From: Acidobacteriota bacterium
GTDB lineage: Bacteria; Acidobacteriota; Terriglobia; Terriglobales; Acidobacteriaceae
DNA: 64,000 nucleotides
NCBI GenBank assembly: GCA_013289685.1
Contig: JABCZL010000002.1
Location: forward strand, 372,001 to 436,000
Reading direction: 5' to 3'
Shown here: positions 50,213 through 59,977 of the stretch, one piece after another
Numbering within the stretch: the stretch's first letter is position 1
Layout: every line of letters begins with the position of its first letter
Position numbers and translations under genes: made by a program
The notes under the pieces: model-generated
What the model saw: only the letters and a program-made list of their open reading frames with translations
Told to the model about the DNA's origin: nothing
Database searches by the model: none

Positions 50213-52213
50213 ATGAATACACGCAAGTTGTGGATCGGAATGCTTCTACTGGCGAGCTTTGCATTTGTTCTGCAAATTTCGACCATCGCGAAGGCGCAGG
50301 ATGATGCGCAAGTTCAGGATCAAACTCAGGATCAGGATCAGAGTCAGGATCAGAGTCAGGATCCTCCGGGCCGGGTCGCGCGACTGAATTTCTCGCAAGG
50401 GTCGGTGTCATTTCGTCCGGCTGGCGAGGATGACTGGGTCACCGCAGTTCCCAACCGCCCCATGGTCACAGGCGATGACCTGTGGGCTGACGAAGATTCG
50501 CGCGCCGAAGTGCATGTTGGCTCGGCGGCCATCCGCCTGGGCGCGAAGACCGGGATCACCTTCCTCGAACTCGACGACCACACCACGCAGATCCGCCTGG
50601 CGCAGGGCTCCATCATTCTGCGCGTTCGCCACGTCGACGACGACGACAACTATGAGATCGACACACCGAACATCGCGCTCACCCTCCAGCAGCCCGGTGA
50701 GTACCGCTTGGACGTGAGTGAGGATGGGCGTCAGACCGTCGCCGAGGTCTGGCACGGCCGCGGCCGGGTTACCGGCGGAGGTTTCTCCTACAACGTGGTG
50801 GCCGGGCAGTCCGCTACATTTACCGGTGACGATCAGCACGTAGACTACGATCTCGGCCAGATCCCCGATCGCGACGATTTCGATAGCTGGGCCTTTGACC
50901 GCGACAGTCGGGAAGATAACGCCGACTCCGCGAATTACGTTTCGCGCGAAATGACCGGCTACGAAGATCTCGACCAGAACGGCGACTGGAGTTATGTGGC
51001 CGGCTACGGTCCCTGCTGGCGGCCGCGCGGCCTGGTCGTGGGATGGGCTCCCTACCGCTTCGGCCACTGGGTCTTTGTCGGCCCCTGGGGCTGGACCTGG
51101 GTTGAAGACGAGCCCTGGGGATTCGCTCCCTTCCACTACGGTCGCTGGGCGTTCGTGAATAGCGGCTGGTTCTGGGTTCCGGGACCGGTGGTGGTCCGGC
51201 CCATCTGGGCGCCGGCGCTGGTGGCGTTCGTGGGCGGCGGCGCGGGGTTCCGCTTCTCGGCAGGCGTTGGCGTGGGATGGTTCCCGCTGGCCCCGGGAGA
51301 AGTCTACTTGCCCGGATACCACGTGAGCCGCGCTTACGTGAACAACGTAAACATCACCAATACTTCGGTGAATATCACGAAGGTCACGAACGTTTACAAC
51401 ACGGTAATCATGAACAAGTCCACGACCATCAATAACGTCACCTACGTGAACCAGCATGTGAACAACGGCGTGACCGTCGTGTCGCACGACGCGTTTGTGA
51501 ACGCGCGGCCGGTGGCACAGAACGTGATGAGAGTGGACCCCAAGGAAATCGCCGCTGCGCCGGTAAGCCATGTGGTGGCGGCCGAACCGATCCGCACCAG
51601 TGTGATCGGCGCTGGACGGCCCGCAGCGGTCAAACCGCCGGCAACCGTCATCAGCCGTCCAGTGGTAGCGGTGAGGACGCCGCCTCCCCTGCCGCGCCCC
51701 ATCGAACAGCGCCAGGCGCAGGCGGGTGGACATCTGAACCAGCAGGCGTTGGTTCGTCCGATGGCCGTGGCACAGCCCGCCCAAATGAATCAGAGTGGTC
51801 GTCCGCAGCCGAAGCCAGCGCCAACGCAGGACGGGTTCAAGCCGTTTACGCAGAAACCGAACAACAATCAGGTGAAGCAACTGCCGAAGACGCAACCACG
51901 CGTCTACGAGCAGCAGGGAACTTCGCAACCGGAGAACCGGCAGCCTGAAAACCGCAACGTCCAGCCGCAGGAGAATCGCAATGCGCAGCCTGCCCAGACC
52001 TTCCGTCCACCCCAACCGGAGCAAGTAAGGCCGGCTCCGCAAGAGACGCATCCCCTGGTCCGGCCCGCGCCGCCGGTGCAGGAGCGCAGCCCGCAACAGG
52101 AGCAGCAGCAGGAGCAGAAGTTCAATCAGTGGCACCAGGAGCGGCCTGCGCCTCCGCCGCCTGCGCCGAAGCCTGCTCCGCGGGCTCCGGAGCCGAAGCC
52201 TGCAAAGAAGTGA
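50213..52213 (+). CDS. FecR/DUF6600 Trp-rich envelope protein 1
   Basis: This 666-residue protein has a signal peptide (about 1-28, ...TIAKAQDD), then a glutamine/aspartate repeat (QDQTQDQDQSQDQSQD) encoded by CAGGAT hexamers. A FecR-like beta domain follows (about 52-200, VARLNFSQGSVSFRPAGEDD, VTGDDLWADEDSRAEVHVGS). Next comes a Trp-rich DUF6600-type region (about 265-365; GPWGWTWVEDEPWGFAPFHY, GRWAFVNSGWFWVPGPVVVR). An Asn/Thr-rich block (NNVNITNTSVNITKVTNVYN) and a long Pro/Gln-rich tail complete it. Periplasmic or surface-bound; the role is unknown. A paralogue lies at 59978. Confidence 0.9.
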   Translation: MNTRKLWIGMLLLASFAFVLQISTIAKAQDDAQVQDQTQDQDQSQDQSQDPPGRVARLNFSQGSVSFRPAGEDDWVTAVPNRPMVTGDDLWADEDSRAEVHVGSAAIRLGAKTGITFLELDDHTTQIRLAQGSIILRVRHVDDDDNYEIDTPNIALTLQQPGEYRLDVSEDGRQTVAEVWHGRGRVTGGGFSYNVVAGQSATFTGDDQHVDYDLGQIPDRDDFDSWAFDRDSREDNADSANYVSREMTGYEDLDQNGDWSYVAGYGPCWRPRGLVVGWAPYRFGHWVFVGPWGWTWVEDEPWGFAPFHYGRWAFVNSGWFWVPGPVVVRPIWAPALVAFVGGGAGFRFSAGVGVGWFPLAPGEVYLPGYHVSRAYVNNVNITNTSVNITKVTNVYNTVIMNKSTTINNVTYVNQHVNNGVTVVSHDAFVNARPVAQNVMRVDPKEIAAAPVSHVVAAEPIRTSVIGAGRPAAVKPPATVISRPVVAVRTPPPLPRPIEQRQAQAGGHLNQQALVRPMAVAQPAQMNQSGRPQPKPAPTQDGFKPFTQKPNNNQVKQLPKTQPRVYEQQGTSQPENRQPENRNVQPQENRNAQPAQTFRPPQPEQVRPAPQETHPLVRPAPPVQERSPQQEQQQEQKFNQWHQERPAPPPPAPKPAPRAPEPKPAKK

Positions 52214-52292
52214 CGTTGACGCTGACCGCTCGCTTGCGGTGTGATAGGGTTCGCATGAGATGCGCTTGCGAATCCGACAATCAATGAAGGAA

Positions 52293-52323
52293 ACGCCGGG
52301 AGAAGCACGATCTCTCCCGGCGT
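52293..52323 (+). terminator. Strong hairpin after FecR/DUF6600 protein 1
   Basis: ACGCCGGGAGA (52293-52303) pairs fully with TCTCCCGGCGT (52313-52323) around a 9-nt loop. There is no run of T behind it, so it may attenuate rather than terminate. Confidence 0.55.
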
Positions 52324-52401
52324 AGTCTCTTGTGGCAGAGTGGCTTTCCCGGCAGAGCATTTGTCGGGATAGCCTGATCGAAGCATCGAGACGGAAGAGA
52401 G

Positions 52402-53742
52402 ATGACCGAAGCCAAGCGTCCCACGATTAACTGGATGGATGTCCTGTGGCTGGTGTTTCTCGCGGGGCTGGCCCTTCTGCCGCCCGTGCGGGAAATCCAC
52501 AAGCAGCTTATCCTGCTGGGCTTCGGCGTGATCCAGTTGGGCGAGGGCCGGCTGATTGCGCGCGTGCCGAGGCGCGGCCCAGCCTATATTGTTTTGTTGA
52601 AGATTGCTCTAGCGACACTGCTCATCGATCACACCGGCGAGCTGAGCATCAACAGCAGTTATTATCCGATTTACTATCTGCCGGTCGTTACGGCCGCGGA
52701 GTATTTCGGGCCCTGGTCCACCTTGGTATGGACGTCTCTTGCATCGGCTGCCTATTGCTCGTATCTAAGTCCAACCCTGAATCCCGCGATCGCAGAGTAC
52801 GAGATCACGCAGGAAAGCTACTTCGTGCTGGCCATCCGAGTTCTCTTCTTCTTTCTGGCTGCGATGATCGTGAATCGCCACGTGGTCGAGAACCGCCGCA
52901 CGACCCAGCGCTACCAGGAACTGGCGGAGACTCTCGCCGAGACCAATCGCCGCTTGGAACTCGCGCAGGCGGAAGCGCGGCGCTCCGAGCGTCTCGCTGC
53001 GCTGGGACAGCTTTCGGCGGGGCTGGCTCACGAGATCCGCAATCCCCTGGGTGTGATTAAAGGGTCGGCGGAAATGCTGACCCAGAAGCTTGGGGCGGCC
53101 GATCCGCTGGTCACGGAACTGGCAGGATACATTTCGACCGAAACCAACCGGCTCAGTGCCCTGGTCACGCGCTTCCTGGATTTCGCACGGCCATTGCACG
53201 CCGACCTGACGCCGCAAGACATCACCGCAGTTCTCGATCGCGCCTTGAATGACGTGGCGCAGTTCTGGAAGGGCGCGCCCGTTCAGGTGGAAAAAGAATA
53301 TGAGGCCGCGTTGCCGTTGGTGCCGCTGGATGAGAGCCTGAGCGAGCAGGCCTTCGTTAACATTGTGCAGAATGCATACGACGCCATGGGAACCGGCGGT
53401 GGCAAGCTGCGCGTGCGGGCGCGGAAATCGCGTGCCAGCAGCCGCGACGGTGGCAGCCTTGACGGAGTCGAAGTGCGCATCGAAGATACCGGACCGGGCA
53501 TTCCGCCGGAGTTGCGGGAACAAATCTTTAATCCCTTCGTGACCACGAAGAAAACCGGAGTCGGATTGGGACTCTCCATCGTCTCGAAGATTATTGATGG
53601 GCATCGCGGTACGATCCGAGTGGAAGGCGCCGAGCATCCCGCTGTGGCCGCACCAGGTCAGGGCGCCAGCTTCGTAATATTTTTCCCAGCCGCCAACGAG
53701 CAGACGGCGGTGGGAGAGACGGCTCATCTGGTGATCTCGTGA
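52402..53742 (+). CDS. Membrane sensor histidine kinase (NtrB/AtoS-like)
   Basis: A 446-residue kinase with an N-terminal membrane part of four to five helices (about 12-30, 62-77, 88-120, 138-158) and no large extracellular loop. A coiled linker (YQELAETLAETNRRLELAQA) leads to the phosphoacceptor His210 in LSAGLAHEIRNPLGVIKGSA, then HATPase_c with N-box VNIVQNAYDAM, G1 IEDTGPGIPPE and G2 GVGLGLSIVSKII. The helical sensor resembles multi-helix MASE-type input domains. It is followed 28 nt later by a sigma-54 activator, its likely partner. Confidence 0.93.
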   Translation: MTEAKRPTINWMDVLWLVFLAGLALLPPVREIHKQLILLGFGVIQLGEGRLIARVPRRGPAYIVLLKIALATLLIDHTGELSINSSYYPIYYLPVVTAAEYFGPWSTLVWTSLASAAYCSYLSPTLNPAIAEYEITQESYFVLAIRVLFFFLAAMIVNRHVVENRRTTQRYQELAETLAETNRRLELAQAEARRSERLAALGQLSAGLAHEIRNPLGVIKGSAEMLTQKLGAADPLVTELAGYISTETNRLSALVTRFLDFARPLHADLTPQDITAVLDRALNDVAQFWKGAPVQVEKEYEAALPLVPLDESLSEQAFVNIVQNAYDAMGTGGGKLRVRARKSRASSRDGGSLDGVEVRIEDTGPGIPPELREQIFNPFVTTKKTGVGLGLSIVSKIIDGHRGTIRVEGAEHPAVAAPGQGASFVIFFPAANEQTAVGETAHLVIS

Positions 53743-53770
53743 GGTCTCGCGAATTAAGAAAGACGCGACC

Positions 53771-55141
53771 ATGCCGGCAATTCTGATCGTCGAGGACGAG
53801 GCCAAGATGCGCCGCCTGCTGGAGTTGAATCTCGGCGACGACGGATTCAGCACGTTCTCTGCCGGCGACGCCGAGACCGGCCTCAAGCTGCTCCGCGAGA
53901 ATTCCATCGATCTGGTTCTGACCGACCTGAAACTTCCCGGCATGAACGGCTTGGAATTTCTGCAAACCATCAAGCGGCAGAACGCGGCTCTTCCCGTCGT
54001 GGTGATGACTGCGTTCGGCAGCGTGGAGACCGCCGTCGAGGCCATGAAGGCAGGGGCCAGCGACTACGTTCTGAAACCGTTTTCGCTGACCGAGATGCGG
54101 ATGGTCATCCACAAAGAGCTGGACGTCCACAATCTGCGCGAAGAGAACCGGTCTCTACGGGAGGCGTTGGGCAAGCGTTATGCGCACCCCAACGTGGTTG
54201 CCCGCAGCCCGAAGATGCAGGAAGTGCTCGCGACCGTGGAGCGGGTCGCGCCGACGAACTCCACGGTGCTGCTGGGCGGCGAGAGTGGCGTCGGGAAGGA
54301 TTTGATCGCACGGGCTATTCACGAAAAATCGCGCCGAGCTTCGGGCCCGTTCCTCAAAATCAACAGCACGGCCATTCCTGAGAATCTTCTGGAGAGCGAA
54401 TTGTTCGGCTTCGAAAAAGGAGCCTTCACCGGAGCGGTCGCCAGCAAACCAGGCAAGTTCGAATTAGCCGACAAGGGAACGCTCTTCCTCGACGAGATCG
54501 GCGACGTGCCTCCGGTGACCCAGGTGAAATTGTTGCGCGTCCTGCAGGAGCGCGAGTTCGAGCGCCTGGGCGGCACGCGCACGGTGAAGGTCGATGTGCG
54601 CTTGATTGCTGCGACCAACAAGGATCTGCGAGAAGCGCTCGAGCAAGGCACATTCCGGGAAGATCTCTACTATCGTCTTAATGTCGTACCCATCGACATT
54701 GCGCCGCTGCGTGAACGGAAAGAGGACATTCCCGATCTCGCAAATCTTTTTATTTCGCGCTTCAGCGGAGAATCCGGCAAGCCCGTCGAGGGGATCACAC
54801 CCGAGGCGATGCAGATTCTGGTGAATTATCACTGGCCGGGCAATGTCCGCGAACTGCAGAACATTGTGGAGCGCGCGTGTGCACTGGCTAAAAGCAATGT
54901 GCTTGCGCCATCCGATATCCATCTGGATGTGCGTCCAACGAAAGCGGCGAACGGGCCCGGCGGATTTTTGCCCGAAGGCATGACGCTGGAGCAGTGGGAA
55001 GATGAAATGGTGCAGGAAGCGCTGCGCCGCGCCAACGGCAACAAGAGCCAGGCCGCGCGGCTGCTGGGCTTGTCGCGCAACGCCTTGCGTTACCGCCTCT
55101 CGAAGATCGGCATCGCCGACGAGCCCGAGAAGACCGAATAG
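53771..55141 (+). CDS. NtrC-family sigma-54-dependent response regulator
   Basis: A 456-residue regulator: receiver domain with Asp52 (VLTDLKLPGMNG) as the phosphorylation site; AAA+ domain with Walker A GGESGVGKDLIARAIH near 169-184, the sigma-54 contact loop GAFTGA at 217-222 and Walker B GTLFLDEIGDVP; Fis-type helix-turn-helix at the end (EALRRANGNKSQAARLLGLS, RNALRYRLSKIG). All parts needed to activate sigma-54 promoters are present. Coupled to the kinase upstream. A sigma-54 promoter lies at 59891 in this window. Confidence 0.95.
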   Translation: MPAILIVEDEAKMRRLLELNLGDDGFSTFSAGDAETGLKLLRENSIDLVLTDLKLPGMNGLEFLQTIKRQNAALPVVVMTAFGSVETAVEAMKAGASDYVLKPFSLTEMRMVIHKELDVHNLREENRSLREALGKRYAHPNVVARSPKMQEVLATVERVAPTNSTVLLGGESGVGKDLIARAIHEKSRRASGPFLKINSTAIPENLLESELFGFEKGAFTGAVASKPGKFELADKGTLFLDEIGDVPPVTQVKLLRVLQEREFERLGGTRTVKVDVRLIAATNKDLREALEQGTFREDLYYRLNVVPIDIAPLRERKEDIPDLANLFISRFSGESGKPVEGITPEAMQILVNYHWPGNVRELQNIVERACALAKSNVLAPSDIHLDVRPTKAANGPGGFLPEGMTLEQWEDEMVQEALRRANGNKSQAARLLGLSRNALRYRLSKIGIADEPEKTE

Positions 55142-55200
55142 CGAATTCCATGCCGATCGTCTCTAGGTGAGTGCGTAAAGGTGTGGTCTACTAGTCGGCG

Positions 55201-56145
55201 ATGAGGACCCGATTCATTCTGCGAATGCTGCTCGTCGGCTTCCTGTTGTGTGCGGTTGCGGTCTCGGCGCAGACTCTGGCCGAGCGCTTGGGATACCCTC
55301 CCGGCACGAAGCTCATCATTGTCCACGCCGATGATTTGGGCGAAACCCACGCGGTGAATGCCGCCGCCATCAAAGCGCTGCAGGGCGGAACGATCAATTC
55401 TGCCAGCCTCATGGTGCCTTGCCCATGGTTCCCGGAGATGGCGGACTACGCCAAGTTCCACCCCGACACCGATTTTGGACTGCATCTTACGTTGACCAGC
55501 GAGCGAGTGTATTACCGCTGGGGACCGGTCGCGCCCATCGATAAGGTGCCGAGCCTGGTGGATGAAAACGGATACTTCCATCATGATTGGGAACACAAGC
55601 AGCACGTAAATGCGAACGAAGTCGAGGTCGAGTTGCGCGCCCAGATCGAGCGCGCGCTCGCCATGGGCGTTCGGCCCACGCATCTCGATTCGCATCAGTA
55701 CCGGCTGATCATGTACGGCAAGGAACTGTTCGATGTGTTCCTGCGCTTGGCGCACCAATACAAATTGCCGGTGTTTGTCACGCGAGATTGGTTCGCTGCC
55801 TACCCATACCTGCAGGCAAGTCTCGGGCCCGGTGATATTGTGCTCGACCACACGGTTACGATTGAACCGGAGGTTCCACCGGAAAAATGGGCGGAGTTCT
55901 ACCTTACGGCGCTCAAGAATCTGAAGCCCGGTGTAACTGAGTTCGTGATTCATCCCGGTTTCGACGATGAAGAACTGCGCGCGGCCACGCGGGAACGTTC
56001 CACGTGGGGCTCGGCTTGGAGACAGCGTGACTACGATTTCTTCACCAGTGATCAGTTCCGCGAAGTTCTGGCTCAGCAACACATTCAGCAGATCACATGG
56101 CGAGAGCTGGCCCGGGCTGCGGCTGCGGCCGCGGCTGCGAAATGA
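55201..56145 (+). CDS. Secreted ChbG/YdjC-family carbohydrate deacetylase
   Basis: This 314-residue protein has a signal peptide (MRTRFILRMLLVGFLLCAVAVSAQT). The YdjC/HpnK-type fold follows: IIVHADDLGETHAVNAAAIK (metal-binding aspartates), SASLMVPCPWFPEM, TDFGLHLTLTSE, GVRPTHLDSHQYRL and VTEFVIHPGFDD (histidines). It removes acetyl groups from chito-oligosaccharides or related N-acetylated compounds. An alanine run (ARAAAAAAAAK) ends the protein. It follows the regulator by 59 nt. Confidence 0.9.
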   Translation: MRTRFILRMLLVGFLLCAVAVSAQTLAERLGYPPGTKLIIVHADDLGETHAVNAAAIKALQGGTINSASLMVPCPWFPEMADYAKFHPDTDFGLHLTLTSERVYYRWGPVAPIDKVPSLVDENGYFHHDWEHKQHVNANEVEVELRAQIERALAMGVRPTHLDSHQYRLIMYGKELFDVFLRLAHQYKLPVFVTRDWFAAYPYLQASLGPGDIVLDHTVTIEPEVPPEKWAEFYLTALKNLKPGVTEFVIHPGFDDEELRAATRERSTWGSAWRQRDYDFFTSDQFREVLAQQHIQQITWRELARAAAAAAAAK

Positions 56146-56200
56146 TGTCTGGCTTGTGAAGCATCGAACTGAAACGAAGGCGAATCGGCAGGAGCGAATC

Positions 56201-57073
56201 ATGCTGCTACACAGTACGAGAAACAGACTAGCCGTCATCCTGATGTGCGTGTGGGCCCTGCCGTGCCTCGTGGCGCAGGCTCCGAAGAATGACTCTTTCA
56301 AAACATCCGACGGCGTCAGGATCCACTACATCGAAGCAGGCAGCGGCCGGGCCATCGTTTTCATTCCGGGATGGACGATGCCGGCATGGATCTGGCAGAA
56401 GCAAATCGATGAGTTTTCAAAGAAGTACCACGTCGTTGCGGTCGATCCGCGTTCCCAGGGCGAGAGCGACAAACCAACCGACGGTCATCTGCCCGAGACT
56501 CGCTCCCGCGACTACAAAGAACTTGTCGAGCATCTCGGCCTGAAGCGGCCCGTCCTGGTGGGCTGGTCGATGGCGTGCGGCGAGCTCGTGAAGTATGCCG
56601 AAGAGTTCGGCAGCGACAACGTCAGTGGGTTCGTCCTGGTGGACGGCTTTCTAGCCGAAAAAACCAGTCCCGAAATGTTCTTCGCCGTCTCCGGATGGAT
56701 GAACCAGCTGCAACAGGATCGCCAGAAACAGGCGGACGGTTTTGTGCGCAGCATGTTCAAGAAGCCGCAGACGGAGGACTACCTGCACCGCATCGTCGAC
56801 GCCTCCGTGCAGGTCCCGGCCGATACCGCGGCCGTTCTCGTTTACAACATGATTGCGGTCAAGGATTTCTCACCCGGATTGGCCAAAATGAATCGCCCGG
56901 TGCTCTTCGCCTACCAGCCGGAATCGCAGCCGACCGCCGATTTCCTGAAATCGAAGCTCGGCGAGCGACTTCGGCTGGAGCGATTCGACGGCGACGGACA
57001 CGCCCTGTTCGTCGATGAACCGGAAAAATTTAACCGCGTACTCGAGGAGTTTGTAAAAAGCCTGCCTAAGTAA
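56201..57073 (+). CDS. Secreted alpha/beta hydrolase
   Basis: This 290-residue hydrolase has a signal peptide (residues 8-26). Fold markers: IVFIPGWTMPAWIWQKQIDE, VVAVDPRSQGESDKP, the nucleophile Ser123 in VLVGWSMACGEL, and GDGHALFVDEPEKFN (His). The nucleophile elbow is G-x-S-x-A instead of G-x-S-x-G. The catalytic aspartate or glutamate is likely in VLFAYQPESQPT. Substrate unknown. GGAG lies 6 nt before the ATG. Confidence 0.9.
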   Translation: MLLHSTRNRLAVILMCVWALPCLVAQAPKNDSFKTSDGVRIHYIEAGSGRAIVFIPGWTMPAWIWQKQIDEFSKKYHVVAVDPRSQGESDKPTDGHLPETRSRDYKELVEHLGLKRPVLVGWSMACGELVKYAEEFGSDNVSGFVLVDGFLAEKTSPEMFFAVSGWMNQLQQDRQKQADGFVRSMFKKPQTEDYLHRIVDASVQVPADTAAVLVYNMIAVKDFSPGLAKMNRPVLFAYQPESQPTADFLKSKLGERLRLERFDGDGHALFVDEPEKFNRVLEEFVKSLPK

Positions 57074-57110
57074 TCAAGAGCAGGATCAATCTTTTCTTGT
57101 ACTCGACGGC

Positions 57111-59564
57111 TTATTCCATTCTTAGCGTGACTGCCGGATCGATGCGAGTGATGCGCAACGCCGGCAGGAAGCTCGCCAGCGCTGCTACGACCGCGATGAA
57201 AATAAGGACCACGGTGAACGTCAGCAGGTCATAACCGCGGACTCCATAGATTTGACTGCGCAAAACACGCACGGCGAGAAACGATAGCCCCAAGCCCGAA
57301 ATCAGGCCAACGGCTGTGGCCCCGATCCCGGCGGAACCCACATCCACCATCGCCTGACGGATCGGAGAGCCGAGGGCCATCCGGATCCCGATTTCGCGAG
57401 TGCGCTGCACGATCAGGTTCGAAACCAGCCCGTAGATTCCGACGGCGGAAAGCAACAGAGCGAGCCCGGCCAGCGCCGAGAGCAAAGCTACTTCCGCTCT
57501 CTGGAACACAAGGTTTTCGGCGAGGATGTCTTCCATCGAATGGAATCCGGAGAAGGGCAAGCTGGGATCAACCTGGGCGAGGGCCTTTTGCATCACCGAG
57601 GTAAGACCTTGTACCGGCATGGTCGTACGTACAATCCAGCTCGGCTGGAACCAGATGTGCGCGATGTTGACGAGCGCCTGGTCCATCTGGGTGGCGGGAA
57701 GATAGAACACAGGCTCGGTCGCCATGGGTGCATCGCCACCCATGCCGGGACGCTTGGCGACGTTGGCGGCGAGGCCGACAATGGTATAGGTGTGATTCTC
57801 ATTCTGAAAGTGGCGGCCAATTGGATTCGGCTCCTGGAAGAACTCGCGGGCAAAGTCGCCATTGACCACGGCAACGAATTCCGAAGTTGGGGTATCACTT
57901 TCAGAGAGGGAGCGGCCGGTGAGAATCGGTATTCTCAGCGCGCGAAAGTATTCCGGACTCACGTAGGCCATGCTGGCGCCCCACTCCTTGCCGGCAAGTT
58001 TGCCGTCCACAATCTTGATCCCGTCGTTGAGGCCGCGTTCGTAAGGCAGGCTCAACCCGACGGCGGCGTTTTCCACGCCGGGGATCTGGCGCATCGCGGC
58101 CACGCTGCGATCGAGCAGGTTATGAAATGCAGCAGCGTCGCGGTAGCGGGCATCGTCGAGTGAGAGCTTGGCCGTCATCACGTTGGTGGCGTCGAAGCCG
58201 GGTGGCAGGGTCTCCAGATAGATGAGGCTGCGGATCAGCAGACCGGCCGCGGCAACCAGTACGACAGTAAGCGCGACTTCGCCACAGATCAGCAACTGGC
58301 GGAGTCGACTGGAGCCTTTGGCGACGGAGTGGCTGCTGGCGGCCATCGACGACCGCAGATCCACACGGCGAATCTGCAAAGCCGGCAGGGCACCAAAAAG
58401 CAGGCTGGTGAGCAACGAGGCGCCGAAGGTGAAGACAAGAACGCGAACATCGATCGATATGCCGCCGAGCGGCATCATCTGATCCGGCAGGAATCCGGGC
58501 AACGATGCAAGAATGCCGCGTGCCAGAGCCAGGCCGATGCCAGCGCCAACCAAAGCCAGGACAAAGTTTTCCACCCAGAGTTGACGCAGGACCATCCAGC
58601 GGCTGGCGCCGAGAGCAAGGCGAGTGGCAATCTCCGGGGCTCGACGCGCGATCCGGACTAATGTGAGCCCGGCAAGATTGGCGCAGGCAATGAGCAGGAT
58701 GAATCCCACCGCCGACATGAGGCCGAGAACCGGTGCGCGCATTCCGTTATCGACATTGCGGTCGAGAGGCGAAGCGTAGAACCAGGCGCGGCCGTTGTTC
58801 TTCGCCGTCTGGTCAAAGGAAGGCTTGCGCAGGTGCGCGAGTTGCGCGGAGACCTGCTGCCAGGTCGCTCCGGGCGCAAGGCGAAGAAGGATTTCGCAAT
58901 TGTCCCCGCCACATTCGCCACCCTGGTGGGGCTGCAGGGGCGTGAAAACGTCGGCGGTGCCGGTGGGTTGCGCGCGCTGCGACAAGATCCCGACCACCGT
59001 GTAGGGCTCGCCTTTCAGAATGACTGGCTTTCCCAAGACTTGCGGGTCGCTGTGGAAAACGGACTGCCAGATGGCATAACTCAGGACCACGGCATTGGGA
59101 CCGCTGGGACGATCTTCCTGCTCGCTGAAGCCACGGCCGAGGGAAGGCTGGATCCCGAGCACGTCGAAGTAGTGCGCGGAAACGTGCATGTCCTGGACAT
59201 AACGAACGCTATTACCAGAATCTGAGCCGGCTTGCAGATTGACGCCGCTCGTCATGCCAAAGGAGGCAGCCTGGACTGACGGCACGTTGTCTCGAATCAA
59301 CTCCCAGGTTTCGCCGTCCTGGCTGTTGTTGTCGTCCTGCACGAACTGACCGGACTTGGGCGACACGCCTTCCTGATGGAGGATCAGGACAGCAAGGCGG
59401 TCAGGCTCAGGGTACGGCAGCGGGCGCAATAAGAAGCCATTGAGCAAGCTGAAGACAGCAGTATTGACCCCAACTCCGAGCGCGAGCGTTAGAGTCACCG
59501 CCAGGCTGAAGCCGGGGTTTTTGTACAACTGTTTCCATGCCAAGCGAAGTTCCTGAAGGAGCAT
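57111..59564 (-). CDS. FtsX/MacB-type ABC permease (acidobacterial orphan permease)
   Basis: This 817-residue membrane protein has two FtsX/MacB-like halves. Each has a large periplasmic domain and membrane helices: first helix at about 21-45 (PGFSLAVTLTLALGVGVNTA), three near 280-430, a second periplasmic domain, and three C-terminal helices (about 690-810, ending ALRITRIDPAVTLRME). No ATP-binding gene is adjacent, matching the orphan permease family (ADOP) common in acidobacteria. It probably moves or handles lipoprotein or peptide substrates with an ATPase encoded elsewhere. The ATG at 59564 follows AGAGG. Confidence 0.92.
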   Translation of the reverse strand: MLLQELRLAWKQLYKNPGFSLAVTLTLALGVGVNTAVFSLLNGFLLRPLPYPEPDRLAVLILHQEGVSPKSGQFVQDDNNSQDGETWELIRDNVPSVQAASFGMTSGVNLQAGSDSGNSVRYVQDMHVSAHYFDVLGIQPSLGRGFSEQEDRPSGPNAVVLSYAIWQSVFHSDPQVLGKPVILKGEPYTVVGILSQRAQPTGTADVFTPLQPHQGGECGGDNCEILLRLAPGATWQQVSAQLAHLRKPSFDQTAKNNGRAWFYASPLDRNVDNGMRAPVLGLMSAVGFILLIACANLAGLTLVRIARRAPEIATRLALGASRWMVLRQLWVENFVLALVGAGIGLALARGILASLPGFLPDQMMPLGGISIDVRVLVFTFGASLLTSLLFGALPALQIRRVDLRSSMAASSHSVAKGSSRLRQLLICGEVALTVVLVAAAGLLIRSLIYLETLPPGFDATNVMTAKLSLDDARYRDAAAFHNLLDRSVAAMRQIPGVENAAVGLSLPYERGLNDGIKIVDGKLAGKEWGASMAYVSPEYFRALRIPILTGRSLSESDTPTSEFVAVVNGDFAREFFQEPNPIGRHFQNENHTYTIVGLAANVAKRPGMGGDAPMATEPVFYLPATQMDQALVNIAHIWFQPSWIVRTTMPVQGLTSVMQKALAQVDPSLPFSGFHSMEDILAENLVFQRAEVALLSALAGLALLLSAVGIYGLVSNLIVQRTREIGIRMALGSPIRQAMVDVGSAGIGATAVGLISGLGLSFLAVRVLRSQIYGVRGYDLLTFTVVLIFIAVVAALASFLPALRITRIDPAVTLRME

Positions 59565-59977
59565 GTGCGCACCTCTGCTGGATCGCGGAGGCACTTCCTT
59601 CGCCAAACGCAGCGGAGAGAATGTGCCTGAGAGGAAAGCAGTTAGGAATCAGGGTAAGGGATGCTGGGAGCATTCAACTGTTCAATATCAAAATCCATTG
59701 TTCGGGATCGGACAGGATGGCGTCTCGGTCACTGATCGCCGGGACGCAACTCTGCGAGCTGCAAGTGGCCAAAAACCACCACCCATGGCTGAGGTCGGCC
59801 AACTTCGTCGATTAGGGGAGCTCCCGTCGTTGCGGCCGTCCTGTTCTTAGCTGAAAACAAACGATTTGCAGACAGTTCCTCTTGCTCGCTTTGGCACGGC
59901 AGTTGCCCATCCTTTTGACAGAGAGATTCCTCAATATGCGGGTTTATAGAGTCAGGTCCGATTGCAAGAGGTGGTTT
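59565..59977. other. Intergenic region with a sigma-54 promoter
   Basis: This 413-nt gap lies between the divergent permease and FecR/DUF6600 protein 2. The right third holds a near-consensus sigma-54 promoter (listed separately). No clear enhancer palindrome was found, though AAACAAACGATTTGC at about 59855-59870 is loosely symmetric. The rest shows nothing I can assign. Confidence 0.6.
59891..59906 (+). promoter_or_regulatory. Sigma-54 promoter of FecR/DUF6600 protein 2
   Basis: TTGGCACGGCAGTTGC matches the sigma-54 consensus TGGCACG-N4-TTGC exactly. The GG (59893-59894) and GC (59905-59906) are 12 nt apart as required. Transcription would start about 59917, some 60 nt before the ATG at 59978. 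An NtrC-type activator is encoded 5 kb upstream (53771), though a link is only inferred. Confidence 0.8.

Noticed and set aside
50408..52360. A 650-codon open frame opposite FecR/DUF6600 protein 1
   Set aside because: Shadow of a coding sequence with strong third-position GC; no domain pattern and no ribosome-binding site.
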